A stretch of DNA of 64,000 nucleotides from Paenibacillus plantiphilus. Lineage in GTDB: Bacteria > Bacillota > Bacilli > Paenibacillales > Paenibacillaceae. The stretch is from contig NZ_CAKMMF010000014.1 in NCBI RefSeq assembly GCF_927798095.1, positions 1 through 64,000 on the forward strand. Reading direction: 5' to 3'. The notes beneath the pieces are model-generated. The model had not been told where the DNA came from and did not search any database. It worked only from the letters and a program-made list of their open reading frames with translations. Shown here piece by piece: positions 8,915 through 17,644 of the stretch; within the stretch, counting starts at the first letter, position 1, and each line of letters opens with the position of its first letter. A program made the translations under genes and the position numbers.

Positions 8915-9850
8915 TTATGGATTTGGGAATTCTTCTACACTTTTTTTACCGTCAATTATAACTTCATAAATAATTTTCTTTGGTCTTGTTGAACCCTCAT
9001 CGTAATCAAATCTTATTTTTACGTTGACCTCCTTGTCATTGCTAACTTCCTTAGCGATTCTCTTTTCTAGCTCCCTATAGTCGCCTCGGTTAACACTTAG
9101 GTTCTGTGGGAATATATTCCCTGAGGTTGAGCCCCCAAGCCCACCTAATTTCTTACCTATAGCATGACCTGCATCATCATTCGGTTTCCCAAGAGATCTA
9201 GCGAATTTCCTTGATGACTCATTAGTATCCGTCCCCTTATCAAGATGTTTCTTTTCAATTTTCGCGGAAACCTCTAGTAGTTGTCCTAAATTCCCTATAA
9301 TTATCTTGTATTTGAGGCCTGAAGGGGTTTCCTTATCATATTTCCCTGGACTAAAACATGTCTCATTATGAACCCAAACCCCAAGGTCACTTACAAAGTA
9401 CGTATGGAAATCCTCAACCTCGAAGTTGTACACCACTTCTTGTCGACCTTCTATGGTGATATCCTCAATTGCAATGGATTCTCCATTACTTAGTAGGAGC
9501 ACATCCCCAACTTCTAAATTTTCTGCGTCTACCCACTCTTTACCTTCAACCCAGAACGGATGATTTCCTGTCGCTTCGACTATTTGCTCATCCAATCGAA
9601 TGATATAAATAGATTCAGAGGTCTTCTGGAATAGCTGTACGACTTCTTTATAAGCTTGCTCCCCAGTCTCCTCATTCCTCGAAAGGACCCGATCCCCGAC
9701 CTCAATCTCCTCAATCGGTTTCTCCCCTTCGTCTGTCAGCACCTTCGTTCCTACGGTGAAGCAGTTGCACGGAAGTGCATCCTTGTCCTTATACACATTT
9801 GGCGTCGTCTCGCCGATTTTCTTCATCTTATCTACTGCGCCTGTGATCAT
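8915..9850 (-). CDS. orphan toxin cassette 1: Hint domain plus DNA/RNA non-specific endonuclease tip
   Basis: The 311-residue frame has no signal peptide or secretion module. Residues about 27-160 form a Hint domain: NCFTVGTKVLTDEGEKP, VGDRVLSRNEETGEQAYKEV, GNHPFWVEGKEW, then YNFEVEDFHTYFVSDLGVW ending VHN. The C-terminal 150 residues carry DDAGHAIGKKLGG, then NIFPQNLSVNRGDYRELE. This is the DxGH plus later Asn pattern of His-Me finger DNA/RNA non-specific endonucleases (Endonuclea_NS_2 type). The upstream frame has AAAVVKLGKKIPK before the ATG, so the natural frame joins the pre-Hint arm at 9898-10500 across a frameshift. As it stands it cannot be exported alone and is likely a silent donor tip. 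The immunity gene 8202-8894 follows. Confidence 0.8.
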   Translation of the reverse strand: MITGAVDKMKKIGETTPNVYKDKDALPCNCFTVGTKVLTDEGEKPIEEIEVGDRVLSRNEETGEQAYKEVVQLFQKTSESIYIIRLDEQIVEATGNHPFWVEGKEWVDAENLEVGDVLLLSNGESIAIEDITIEGRQEVVYNFEVEDFHTYFVSDLGVWVHNETCFSPGKYDKETPSGLKYKIIIGNLGQLLEVSAKIEKKHLDKGTDTNESSRKFARSLGKPNDDAGHAIGKKLGGLGGSTSGNIFPQNLSVNRGDYRELEKRIAKEVSNDKEVNVKIRFDYDEGSTRPKKIIYEVIIDGKKSVEEFPNP

Positions 9851-9897
9851 CTTCGGGATCTTCTTACCTAGTTTAACTACAGCTGCAGCTACTGTCG

Positions 9898-10500
9898 CTA
9901 CGGACAGGATGACGAGAACCGCTCTCGTGAGGTTTCTTCCGAATTTCTTGGTTCGTAGGTTACTTCCCTGCTGCTTATTTTTTTGAAGTTCTTCGCGATT
10001 TCTTCGAACGGCTTGACGTACTCATCAAGTAATTGCTCTTTTATACTGTCAAGAAGCGCATCCACGCCTTGTTCCTTGATCAGCTCGGCAAGCTCTATCA
10101 TCTGCGGAATCATATCAAACATCAACCACAATGACGTTACTATACCGACGCCTTCATCGACCAATTGATTGATGATTCCTTCTCCTACTGCCGCGACCAT
10201 TTTCCACGTCGCAAGCTTCTTAATCGTAAAGTTTTCCTTAATTCTCTTCTTCGTTGTACTTAGGTTCGCATACGTAATCCAGTCATCCGTTATAATGCCA
10301 TTCAAAATTAGTGCGAAGCCTTTCCCTTGCTTTGCTTTCTGTCCAGCTAGGTCAAGAATGCCTTTGAGGTCTTAGGAAAATGTCGCCTGTTGAAACGTGT
10401 ACATCGCTACTAAGAATTTCAGGTTTTAGCTCCCTGTGATCTGCCCTTCGTAAATGCCGATTTCGTCCTTTATGATGTGCGTACTAACGAAATTATTTTC
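9898..10500 (-). pseudogene. pre-Hint arm of orphan cassette 1, with stops and a frameshift
   Basis: The frame 10305-9898 holds ITDDWITYANLSTTKKR, MVAAVGEGIINQL and LIKEQGVDALLDSIKEQ, matching the large toxin just before its Hint domain. Upstream codons continue the homology (EIGIYEGQITGS) but contain two in-frame stops, around 10431 and 10375. At a run of seven T (9979-9985) the frame is one base away from the Hint frame; one more A in the mRNA would join KNFKK to NKQQGSNLRTKKFGRN and then to the Hint-nuclease frame at 9850. The product is therefore not made as one protein. It supplies several hundred bases of homology to the full-length toxin gene. Confidence 0.75.
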
Positions 10501-10536
10501 ATATAGGAATGATGAGGATGAAGTTCTTTCAGGACG

Positions 10537-10557
10537 TGCCGCCCGATTCATTCGGCA
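10537..10557 (-). repeat. toxin-cassette boundary repeat, copy 1
   Basis: The motif tgccgcccgattcattcggc has short inverted ends (tgccg/cggca). It is placed between the cassette-1 arm and the terminator of the full-length toxin/immunity unit. Copies at 7973 and 6183 occupy equivalent places. Confidence 0.65.
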
Positions 10558-10576
10558 ACGGGTGGGGGTAAAGAAA

Positions 10577-10604
10577 GACCTCGAGGATTGCCGCCCTCGA
10601 GGTC
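10577..10604 (-). terminator. terminator after immunity gene 1
   Basis: GACCTCGAG and CTCGAGGTC form a perfect 9-bp stem around gattgccgcc. TTTCTTTA follows on the minus strand. It lies 17 nt after the stop of the EndoU-adjacent immunity gene. Confidence 0.85.
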
Positions 10605-10620
10605 CCAATGGATATGACAA

Positions 10621-10992
10621 TTAACTATGGAATGTTCGATATTTATCTATTTCATCTACCCATACATACAATAAATCTCTTAACTCGACTGACTCGATAA
10701 ATGATTCGTATTCTTCATCTACTTGAACACCCTTCTCAACATCATCATCTAAGTAATGATTAAATACCCTTGTAATCCCCTTTTTCACATCTAATGCATA
10801 TATGTTCCCCCACCATAATAATTGATTTTCCTTTTGACTAATAACTTCGTCTAACTTAGCGATTACTGTCTTTCCGCTATATTGACTAATTATTTCTGAT
10901 TCCAAAAATTGTTCTAGGATACATAGCTCTTTCTGCAACTTAATTACTGGACGACCATCATCTGCACTAGCAATTTCATACTTGTATTTCAT
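10621..10992 (-). CDS. candidate immunity protein 1, for the EndoU toxin
   Basis: This 123-residue acidic soluble protein starts 15 nt after the toxin stop codon, with AGGGGG about 7 nt before the ATG at 10992. A terminator follows its stop, so toxin and this gene form one transcription unit. Visible features are an N-terminal MKYKYEIASADDG strand pair, LLWWGNIYAL in the middle and an acidic C-terminal half (YLDDDVEKG, VDEEYESFIESVEL). Overall layout is faintly like the small YacL/UPF0231 fold, but I cannot support that assignment. The role as neutraliser of the C-terminal EndoU RNase is inferred from gene order. Confidence 0.65.
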   Translation of the reverse strand: MKYKYEIASADDGRPVIKLQKELCILEQFLESEIISQYSGKTVIAKLDEVISQKENQLLWWGNIYALDVKKGITRVFNHYLDDDVEKGVQVDEEYESFIESVELRDLLYVWVDEIDKYRTFHS

Positions 10993-11007
10993 AAGCAAAT
11001 CCCCCTG

Positions 11008-14000
11008 CTACAATATTGGAAAGGCAGTTTCAACCCTTCCTTCACTATCAAGCCACATTTGAATTTTAATACCGCTTGAGTGGGTCCCCTCCCACTTCCT
11101 CACAAACTCCGTGCCATCCTTTTTTAGTGATGGTTTTGCATTTTCATAAACCTCATATATGGCTTGCATTACTTCGTCTGAAGACCAGTGTTTTGGAAAG
11201 AAAGTTGATTCCGCATCCTTTAGAACACCGTTAATCTTCACCTGTGCAGCATAAACCCCTTGTTTATTAGGTTTCACAGTAATATTTACAATTTTCCCTA
11301 TTGATGAACTTAGTTCGTGATGCCAACCAACTGCCTTCCCCTTTGAATTAATTTCACCCTCCAAAATGTGTTTCTTAGCGTTAGGTGTAAAATACTTTGC
11401 TATTACCGACCAATCACATTTTCCAATATTATGAACCCAAATCCCCAGATCACTCACAAAGTAGGTATGGAAATTAGCAACAGAAAAGTTGTATACCCTA
11501 ACCAGTTCATCATGTTTAACAATCTTAATGCTGTCAATCGTCAAGGTGTTTCCATTACTCTGCTGTAGCTTATCCCCCACCTGCAAGTCAACCGCGAGTA
11601 CCCAACCTTTCCCTTCAACCCAGAACGGATGGTTATCAGTTGTCTCTATGACTTGATCGCCTACAGTCAGTTCATAGATGATTTCCTTATTATTTCGATA
11701 CAGATGCGTAACTTCCTTGTACGCCTGCTCTCCCGTCTCCTCATTCCTCGAAAGAACCTTATCCCCGACCACAATATCCTCAATCGGTTTCTCCCCTTCG
11801 TCTGTCAGCACCTTGGTACCTGCCGTGAAGCAGTTACATGGATTTTTTCCTCCCTTGTATACCCGATCCAACGCGTTCGGACTAAACTTCAAATCATCGG
11901 CTGCCGATTTGATCAGACTGACGGTCTTGGCGCCTAATTTCACTGCCCCTCCCACAATACTGAAGACGGCAATGACAACCTGGATGGCTTTCGCCAGGCT
12001 CCTGCCATATTTCACAGCTTCGCTGTAGCTGGCCGTATGATTCCATATCGCTTTGGAATGATCCCGAATATAGGTGAAGGCATCCACATATTCCTGCTCC
12101 ACCTGCTTCCACATGTCACCGAGCACGCCGCTTATGCCATTTTGCTGGATCGCATCCGTCAATGCCTTGATTTGTTCGATCTTCTCATTCACATTGAAAA
12201 TATTGAGCGACCAGACGGCCATCAACACCTCCACGCCATCTTCCATGACCTGCAATGCCAATCCTTCTCCTACTCCGACGATCGTCTGCGCCCGCAGAAG
12301 TCCCGGGGTCGGATCTTTTCCGCTGTACACCGCTTTAAGCAAGTCTTTGAAGTGCAGTTGCACCATGCCGTTCCTCGCGTAGTTAATCCAGTCCTCCGTT
12401 ATATTCCCGTCTACCTTATAGCTGATCTTTTTCGAACAAAACCAGTTAAAAACGAGACAGGAGCCGTTCGTATCCAGCGCATATTTCAGCTCATGGGTCG
12501 CCATGTTTTGAAAGAGCACGATGGCATACAAGAAGCCGATGTTGTATTTCCCTGTGACTTCTCCCTTGTACAGGCCATAATTGTCTTTCAGCAGCTTCTG
12601 CATCTCCCGGATCTGGCTTTCCTTGTTCGCCTCGTTTTTCTCTGCGATCATTTGCTCCAGTTCCGCTGCTCCGTCTAATACAAACTCCCAGCCGGTCCAT
12701 GGGGTATGCGTCTCGATCAACGTACCGTACGATTGAATAGCCTTCTTCCCGTACGTTTTCTTTTCCGCATAATTCATTCCTTTCAGATTGGACTTAACTG
12801 GAATCTCTCGATAATCTGACGAATTGAAATGGGCCTTCACTTTGTTATGGATGATTTCCGGCAATGCGACAACATTGTACGTGTTATATATCTGTGTCGC
12901 TTTGATTTTGGATTCCAATGCGATGTCTTCCGGGATGATGAAATGCCAGACCCATCCCTTCTTGGACGGCTGCTGGCCAATCCGATTGAATAACCCCCGC
13001 TTGGTCGCGTAGCCTTCCGCCTTCTTGATTTCTTCTTCCCCTGTCAGCTTCTTCAGCAGCAGATCTTCCCGGATGCTTTGCAATTGCTTGGCGATGTTCT
13101 GGTTTTTCTCCGTCATCTGCCGCACACCGATGAGCAGCTTCGGCTTCACCTTGGCTGTCTTGTACTTGTCAATCTCCGCCTGCTCCGCTGCCCTTGCCCG
13201 ATTGTAATCGGGTCCCCGGTAAAGCTCCTTCCATTCCAGCCCCAAAAACTTGGCATGGCTTCGGATGGCTTCGGCCTTCTCTGCCGGATTCGCTGTTCGA
13301 CCGATGTAGGAGACGCGGCCTGTTTCCGGTTCGATCAACGTGTAGGTGACATGCGCAGGCTTGCTGGCCTGCTTGGGCAGAATGCCAAGATCCGGCTCCA
13401 CGACATAATGCGTGATACGGCCCTTCTTATCCTTGTACTGGATATAGAAGTAGCGGTCGTAGAAGGTCTCGAAGACGGCTGTTCCCTCTCCACAGCCATT
13501 CGGGATATAGCTGCACGGATTGTTCCGCAGCAGCACAGCGCCGATGGCTAGCGTGTACTGGGCCGCTTTATCCCGCTCAACCTTCGATCCGCTGTATCTC
13601 CACCAGCCATCCATGTATCCGATCAATTGATCAAAGGCCGGCTCATTCATGACATATTCATAGCTCTCGTAAGGCGTAATCGGAAGCTGCTTTACATAGG
13701 CGGCATATGTTTCTCTCAACTGCTCGCTCGGCAGCGTCATCAGCGTATAGGGATCAAAGCCTTCTCCCACAGGCCCTTCGTCGTTATACACTTTCGTATC
13801 CACATAACGCTCGATCCCGATCTTCCGGTTCACCAGTAGCGGATTGGCGACGATGCCTTCTCCGAACTCGCTGTCGAACAGGCTGATGTTGGATTCGATC
13901 AGCCACAGCTTCGCTTCCTCATCGGTCGAAGACAAGATCGACTCCGCATAGCTGGCAATCACCTGATTCAAGCCATCCACAAAGGCGCGGATCTCCTCCA

Positions 14001-17000
14001 AATAGGTGAGAAAAGCTCTTCGGTCTTCACTCCTCAGGTCGTAATAGTTGTTCATGATGCGGTTGGAGTAAGCCAGCAGTTCCATCTTGTACTGCTCCGC
14101 TTTCACGATGTTCGCTTTGTAGCCCGCAATCGTTGTGGCCTTCAGATCCAAGATACTGCCCAGATCCGCATAGATATCCCGCGCGAATAGACTGACCGCA
14201 TCCGAGGCCGGGTGGTCGATCACTTCGAAGAACCCGCCGTCCTCCGCCTGATACACCTGCAGGTACAACAGTTCTGCGCCATCGTTCAGGCCGTCTCCGT
14301 CTGTATCCTTTCGATTCGGGTTCGTCTTGACCGTATACCGGTATTCACCATTGTAGCCGATCCGGATGCCTTTCTTCTCCCACTCGTCCGGCAAGCCGTC
14401 CTCATCGCCATCCGTAGGATCGACAGCTGCCAAATATGAAATCTGGATGTTATCCAGCAAGACGACGGTATCGTAATCCGTATCTCCCCGGTCCCACACC
14501 TTATAGCGAATCTGCAGCGGTCCGCGGTCTGCATAACCGGAAACGTCGACATTCGCCGTGCTCCACCCACTCTGGTAGGCCGTATCGTCCCCTCCGTCCA
14601 GATTGACGGCGGGCACCGCTTCCCAGTCCGCCACTGCGCTGACTGTTGTTTTCTTCAACACCTTCTTTTGTCCGTCAGCCGTTTCCAGCACCGCTTGAAA
14701 CTCGTCGTCATAATGGGTATCCAGCCATTCCATCGGTTCTTCGGAAACGACATTGTAATCAAAGAGGATCGATTTCGCCCCGCTTGGTATCGTCACGACA
14801 CGCTCCATCGCGCTGTCCGTATGGTCGACCGATCCCAATCCCGTGCTCAGCAGCGCCATCTTTTTGCCGCGGGAAGGGGCGATCGGACCCAGCTTGGAGA
14901 GGATTCGCACATCCCCCTCCGTTATCCAATCGGCCAAATCTTCCTCCTCGAACGACGTGTTGGAAAGTTCGGTCCGCAAGACGACTTCCCCGGATCCGCT
15001 CAGCTTCAGCGATTCTTTCCCCAGCAGGGAGCCCGACCGGACGCTGTCATACGCCTTGCCGATCGTCTGCCTCTCTTTGATCCATGGAAGGAACAGCGAT
15101 TTGGCAAGCTTCTGATCGTACTTGACCTCAATTGCATCCTCGTAGCCCAGGTAAGTTTTCGCTCCGAGATCCAGGAAGGCTTGGGAAAATCCCGACTCGC
15201 TCAGGCTGCTGAGACAGCTTCCGTTGAACACGATGCTGCCCGGCAGCGAACGGTTATATGCGTTGATGAAGGCCGGTGTAATCCCGTAGTAGCCGTTCAT
15301 CTCGATCAGCTTGCCGCTTTTCATATCTGCTTCGTAAGCCGCTATATTGGCGGCTGTTACTTTCTGGCCGGTCAGAAACACCTGAATCCCGTTGTCCAGT
15401 GTATCGAGAAGCTCGCCATGGGTATCCAGAATAATGACACCATATTGGCCCAGCTTCTTGAACGTCTCGACCGTCACCGCTTCATCCTTCAGCCGGTTTA
15501 CGTAATATCCGAGCGAGCCTTTGAAAGCATCCGTAATCTCGTCATAGGCTGCCGCTGTCAGTCCTTTACTTGCAAATGGAGATGCGATCAGCACGTTAGC
15601 GCTGTTGATCGTCACTTGCGCAGAGGGCGGATTCGTTGAAGCAGCCAGAACCGGGGCGCTCATCGTACCCGTCGCTGTGCCTGCAGCCGCAGAAGCAGCC
15701 GAGGCTTGTCCGGCCCCTTTCACATCTGGTGCACGGGTTAGCAGTGCCCCCTTGAACCCTTGGCGGTCGACATACCAGATACTGCCTCCGCCCGCAGACA
15801 GGCCGGCATCCGCAATATCCGGACGGGCCTTCAGCCAGGCCACAAGCGAAGCCTTCTCCTCTTCGCCTGAGCTTGAAGTAGAGGAGAGCGCTTCCCACTG
15901 CACGCGCGCCTGTTCACCCAACTCCACGAACGCTTCATGTTCTTGGCCGGTGGACTTGTTCACGACCATGATTGGCCGTTCGCCGCTGAGTGTTTTCCCG
16001 CTGCCGGTATCCACGACGGCCTTATACACCAACCGCCCTGCCGCTCCTGCATCCAGCGTTGCCCTGGCGCTAAAGACCCCGTCGGCATCCAGATCATCCC
16101 CGTGATACAGGCTGCCGTTGTCGTTCATCATGGCGATGGTTCGCATACTGCCGTCTTCCAGAACCTGGACCAGCTTCACTTCCGGACTGTTGTCTCCGGC
16201 TTGAACCGGAATGGTGAACCGCACTTCTGTCGGCCCGCCCGCAAAGACAACCTCTTTATCCGCCTGCAGCGCTTGCTGAAAGGCAGCCTGATGATTGCGG
16301 ACGACTTGCAGCTTCTTCGATGTCGAGTTGCCTGCTCGGTCAACCCCAGTGATCTCGATCTCATTTTTGCCGAATGCCAGCGGGATAACCGCCGCCCATT
16401 GAACAGTGCCGAACGCTTCACCTAGCTCCTCCCGGTCTTCATACTTGACCTTGTAACGGATGAGCTTGATTTCATCGTTATCGGATGCCGTCCCGCTGAT
16501 CTCGATATCCGGATCCGAGGTTTCGATGGTATCACCGGCATGAACCGGGGAAAGCGAAAGCACCGGAGCCGCCATATCCCGAATGAGAGTCATCGTGTCG
16601 CTGATGGTACGGTTTTCCTCATCAGTTAGCGTAACGGTGACGACAGTCTCCTCGTTGTCCAACATCAGGCCGGGAATCTCCCACTGCTCTCCGCCCGAGG
16701 CCGAACCGCTTCGTCCGTCATCCGTCGTATATGTAATCGACTTGATCGTTCTTGCCTGTGCAAATCCACCCAAGGTGATCTGCTTATCCGGTGTAAATGC
16801 GTGCAATCCGGCTGAAGGGGAAGTAATCGCAAGCAGCGGCTTCCCTTCCGAGAGAGGCGCATCCTGACTCACATCCGGATTGAGATAGACATTCCCGTCT
16901 ATCTCTTCTGAGCTTTTGAGTTTGAATAATTCGGCATGCCGCTCCAGAATGACAATGGACTCCGCCCGGGTAATGGGCCGCTTGGGCTGGAACGTGCCAT

Positions 17001-17556
17001 CAGGCAGCCCGTCCACCAGACCGTACCGGGAAGCCTGCTCAATCGAGGCGGAGGACCAGACCGCAAATTGATCCGAGTCCTTGAACACGGTACCGCTCTC
17101 TTTTCCTGTCTCAGGCTGCCGCTGCTTAAGCAGATTGCCAAGCACGACAGCGGCTTCTTCCCGCGAGATCGGATCTTTCGGCCTGAAATGTCCGTTGTAA
17201 CCCGCTATGTAGCCAGCTTTTCGGCCAATCGCCACATCTTTGGCGTACCAGTCATCCGGGTAGATGTCTTCAAAAGAAGTGAGATACACCCTCGGGTTCA
17301 AATTGAGCCTCCGGTTGACGAAGGTCACAAACTCCGCCCGGCTGACGCTCTGTCCCGGCCTGAACATTCCGTCCGGATAGCCCTTGGCGACGCCTTGCTC
17401 TCTAGACTTCAACACTTCTTTCTCCGCCCAGTGCCCTTTAATATCTGCAAATTCTTCCGGCTGCGTTCCCGTTGCCCGGGCCGCATAAGGCGGAAGCAGC
17501 AGTGTTCCAAGCAGAGCAAGGATAAGAATCGAAACTAAGCTTTGATGAAACCTCAT
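11008..17556 (-). CDS. giant SLH-anchored polymorphic toxin with Hint and C-terminal EndoU RNase
   Basis: The product has about 2182 residues. The ATG at 17556 has AAAGGAGG 7 nt upstream. In order: signal peptide (1-30); three SLH domains (about 31-210) for cell-wall polymer binding; Ig-like beta domains (about 240-480); a clan CD-like peptidase module with LDTHGEL (His713) and NGSCLSS (Cys781); a jelly-roll-like region; calcium-binding repeats DGDEDGLPDEW and DTDGDGLNDGAE (about 1050-1095); a GIY-YIG-like segment with YTLIEP and SYIGRTANP (about 1405-1440); a peptidoglycan-binding-like stretch LLKDNYGLYKGEVTGKYN (about 1650-1690); a Hint domain from NCFTAGTK (about 1905) to WVHN (about 2040); and a bacterial EndoU domain with HILEGE, GWHHE, STFFPKHWS and TAFPIL. 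EndoU enzymes cleave RNA using two His and a Lys. The Hint domain should release the tip by autoproteolysis. Immunity gene 1 follows by 15 nt. Confidence 0.9.
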   Translation of the reverse strand: MRFHQSLVSILILALLGTLLLPPYAARATGTQPEEFADIKGHWAEKEVLKSREQGVAKGYPDGMFRPGQSVSRAEFVTFVNRRLNLNPRVYLTSFEDIYPDDWYAKDVAIGRKAGYIAGYNGHFRPKDPISREEAAVVLGNLLKQRQPETGKESGTVFKDSDQFAVWSSASIEQASRYGLVDGLPDGTFQPKRPITRAESIVILERHAELFKLKSSEEIDGNVYLNPDVSQDAPLSEGKPLLAITSPSAGLHAFTPDKQITLGGFAQARTIKSITYTTDDGRSGSASGGEQWEIPGLMLDNEETVVTVTLTDEENRTISDTMTLIRDMAAPVLSLSPVHAGDTIETSDPDIEISGTASDNDEIKLIRYKVKYEDREELGEAFGTVQWAAVIPLAFGKNEIEITGVDRAGNSTSKKLQVVRNHQAAFQQALQADKEVVFAGGPTEVRFTIPVQAGDNSPEVKLVQVLEDGSMRTIAMMNDNGSLYHGDDLDADGVFSARATLDAGAAGRLVYKAVVDTGSGKTLSGERPIMVVNKSTGQEHEAFVELGEQARVQWEALSSTSSSGEEEKASLVAWLKARPDIADAGLSAGGGSIWYVDRQGFKGALLTRAPDVKGAGQASAASAAAGTATGTMSAPVLAASTNPPSAQVTINSANVLIASPFASKGLTAAAYDEITDAFKGSLGYYVNRLKDEAVTVETFKKLGQYGVIILDTHGELLDTLDNGIQVFLTGQKVTAANIAAYEADMKSGKLIEMNGYYGITPAFINAYNRSLPGSIVFNGSCLSSLSESGFSQAFLDLGAKTYLGYEDAIEVKYDQKLAKSLFLPWIKERQTIGKAYDSVRSGSLLGKESLKLSGSGEVVLRTELSNTSFEEEDLADWITEGDVRILSKLGPIAPSRGKKMALLSTGLGSVDHTDSAMERVVTIPSGAKSILFDYNVVSEEPMEWLDTHYDDEFQAVLETADGQKKVLKKTTVSAVADWEAVPAVNLDGGDDTAYQSGWSTANVDVSGYADRGPLQIRYKVWDRGDTDYDTVVLLDNIQISYLAAVDPTDGDEDGLPDEWEKKGIRIGYNGEYRYTVKTNPNRKDTDGDGLNDGAELLYLQVYQAEDGGFFEVIDHPASDAVSLFARDIYADLGSILDLKATTIAGYKANIVKAEQYKMELLAYSNRIMNNYYDLRSEDRRAFLTYLEEIRAFVDGLNQVIASYAESILSSTDEEAKLWLIESNISLFDSEFGEGIVANPLLVNRKIGIERYVDTKVYNDEGPVGEGFDPYTLMTLPSEQLRETYAAYVKQLPITPYESYEYVMNEPAFDQLIGYMDGWWRYSGSKVERDKAAQYTLAIGAVLLRNNPCSYIPNGCGEGTAVFETFYDRYFYIQYKDKKGRITHYVVEPDLGILPKQASKPAHVTYTLIEPETGRVSYIGRTANPAEKAEAIRSHAKFLGLEWKELYRGPDYNRARAAEQAEIDKYKTAKVKPKLLIGVRQMTEKNQNIAKQLQSIREDLLLKKLTGEEEIKKAEGYATKRGLFNRIGQQPSKKGWVWHFIIPEDIALESKIKATQIYNTYNVVALPEIIHNKVKAHFNSSDYREIPVKSNLKGMNYAEKKTYGKKAIQSYGTLIETHTPWTGWEFVLDGAAELEQMIAEKNEANKESQIREMQKLLKDNYGLYKGEVTGKYNIGFLYAIVLFQNMATHELKYALDTNGSCLVFNWFCSKKISYKVDGNITEDWINYARNGMVQLHFKDLLKAVYSGKDPTPGLLRAQTIVGVGEGLALQVMEDGVEVLMAVWSLNIFNVNEKIEQIKALTDAIQQNGISGVLGDMWKQVEQEYVDAFTYIRDHSKAIWNHTASYSEAVKYGRSLAKAIQVVIAVFSIVGGAVKLGAKTVSLIKSAADDLKFSPNALDRVYKGGKNPCNCFTAGTKVLTDEGEKPIEDIVVGDKVLSRNEETGEQAYKEVTHLYRNNKEIIYELTVGDQVIETTDNHPFWVEGKGWVLAVDLQVGDKLQQSNGNTLTIDSIKIVKHDELVRVYNFSVANFHTYFVSDLGIWVHNIGKCDWSVIAKYFTPNAKKHILEGEINSKGKAVGWHHELSSSIGKIVNITVKPNKQGVYAAQVKINGVLKDAESTFFPKHWSSDEVMQAIYEVYENAKPSLKKDGTEFVRKWEGTHSSGIKIQMWLDSEGRVETAFPIL

Positions 17557-17644
17557 CACTTTACCTCCTTTTAATGGTTCAATATTCATTTATTTCCATT
17601 CAAAAAGAAACAAGGTCCTTCTATGTTGATCTTATTGTGATGTC

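Noticed and set aside
12037-16425. Several plus-strand open frames of 100-320 codons across the giant toxin gene
   Set aside because: All are antisense to the toxin, which has a continuous frame, known domains and a strong start site.
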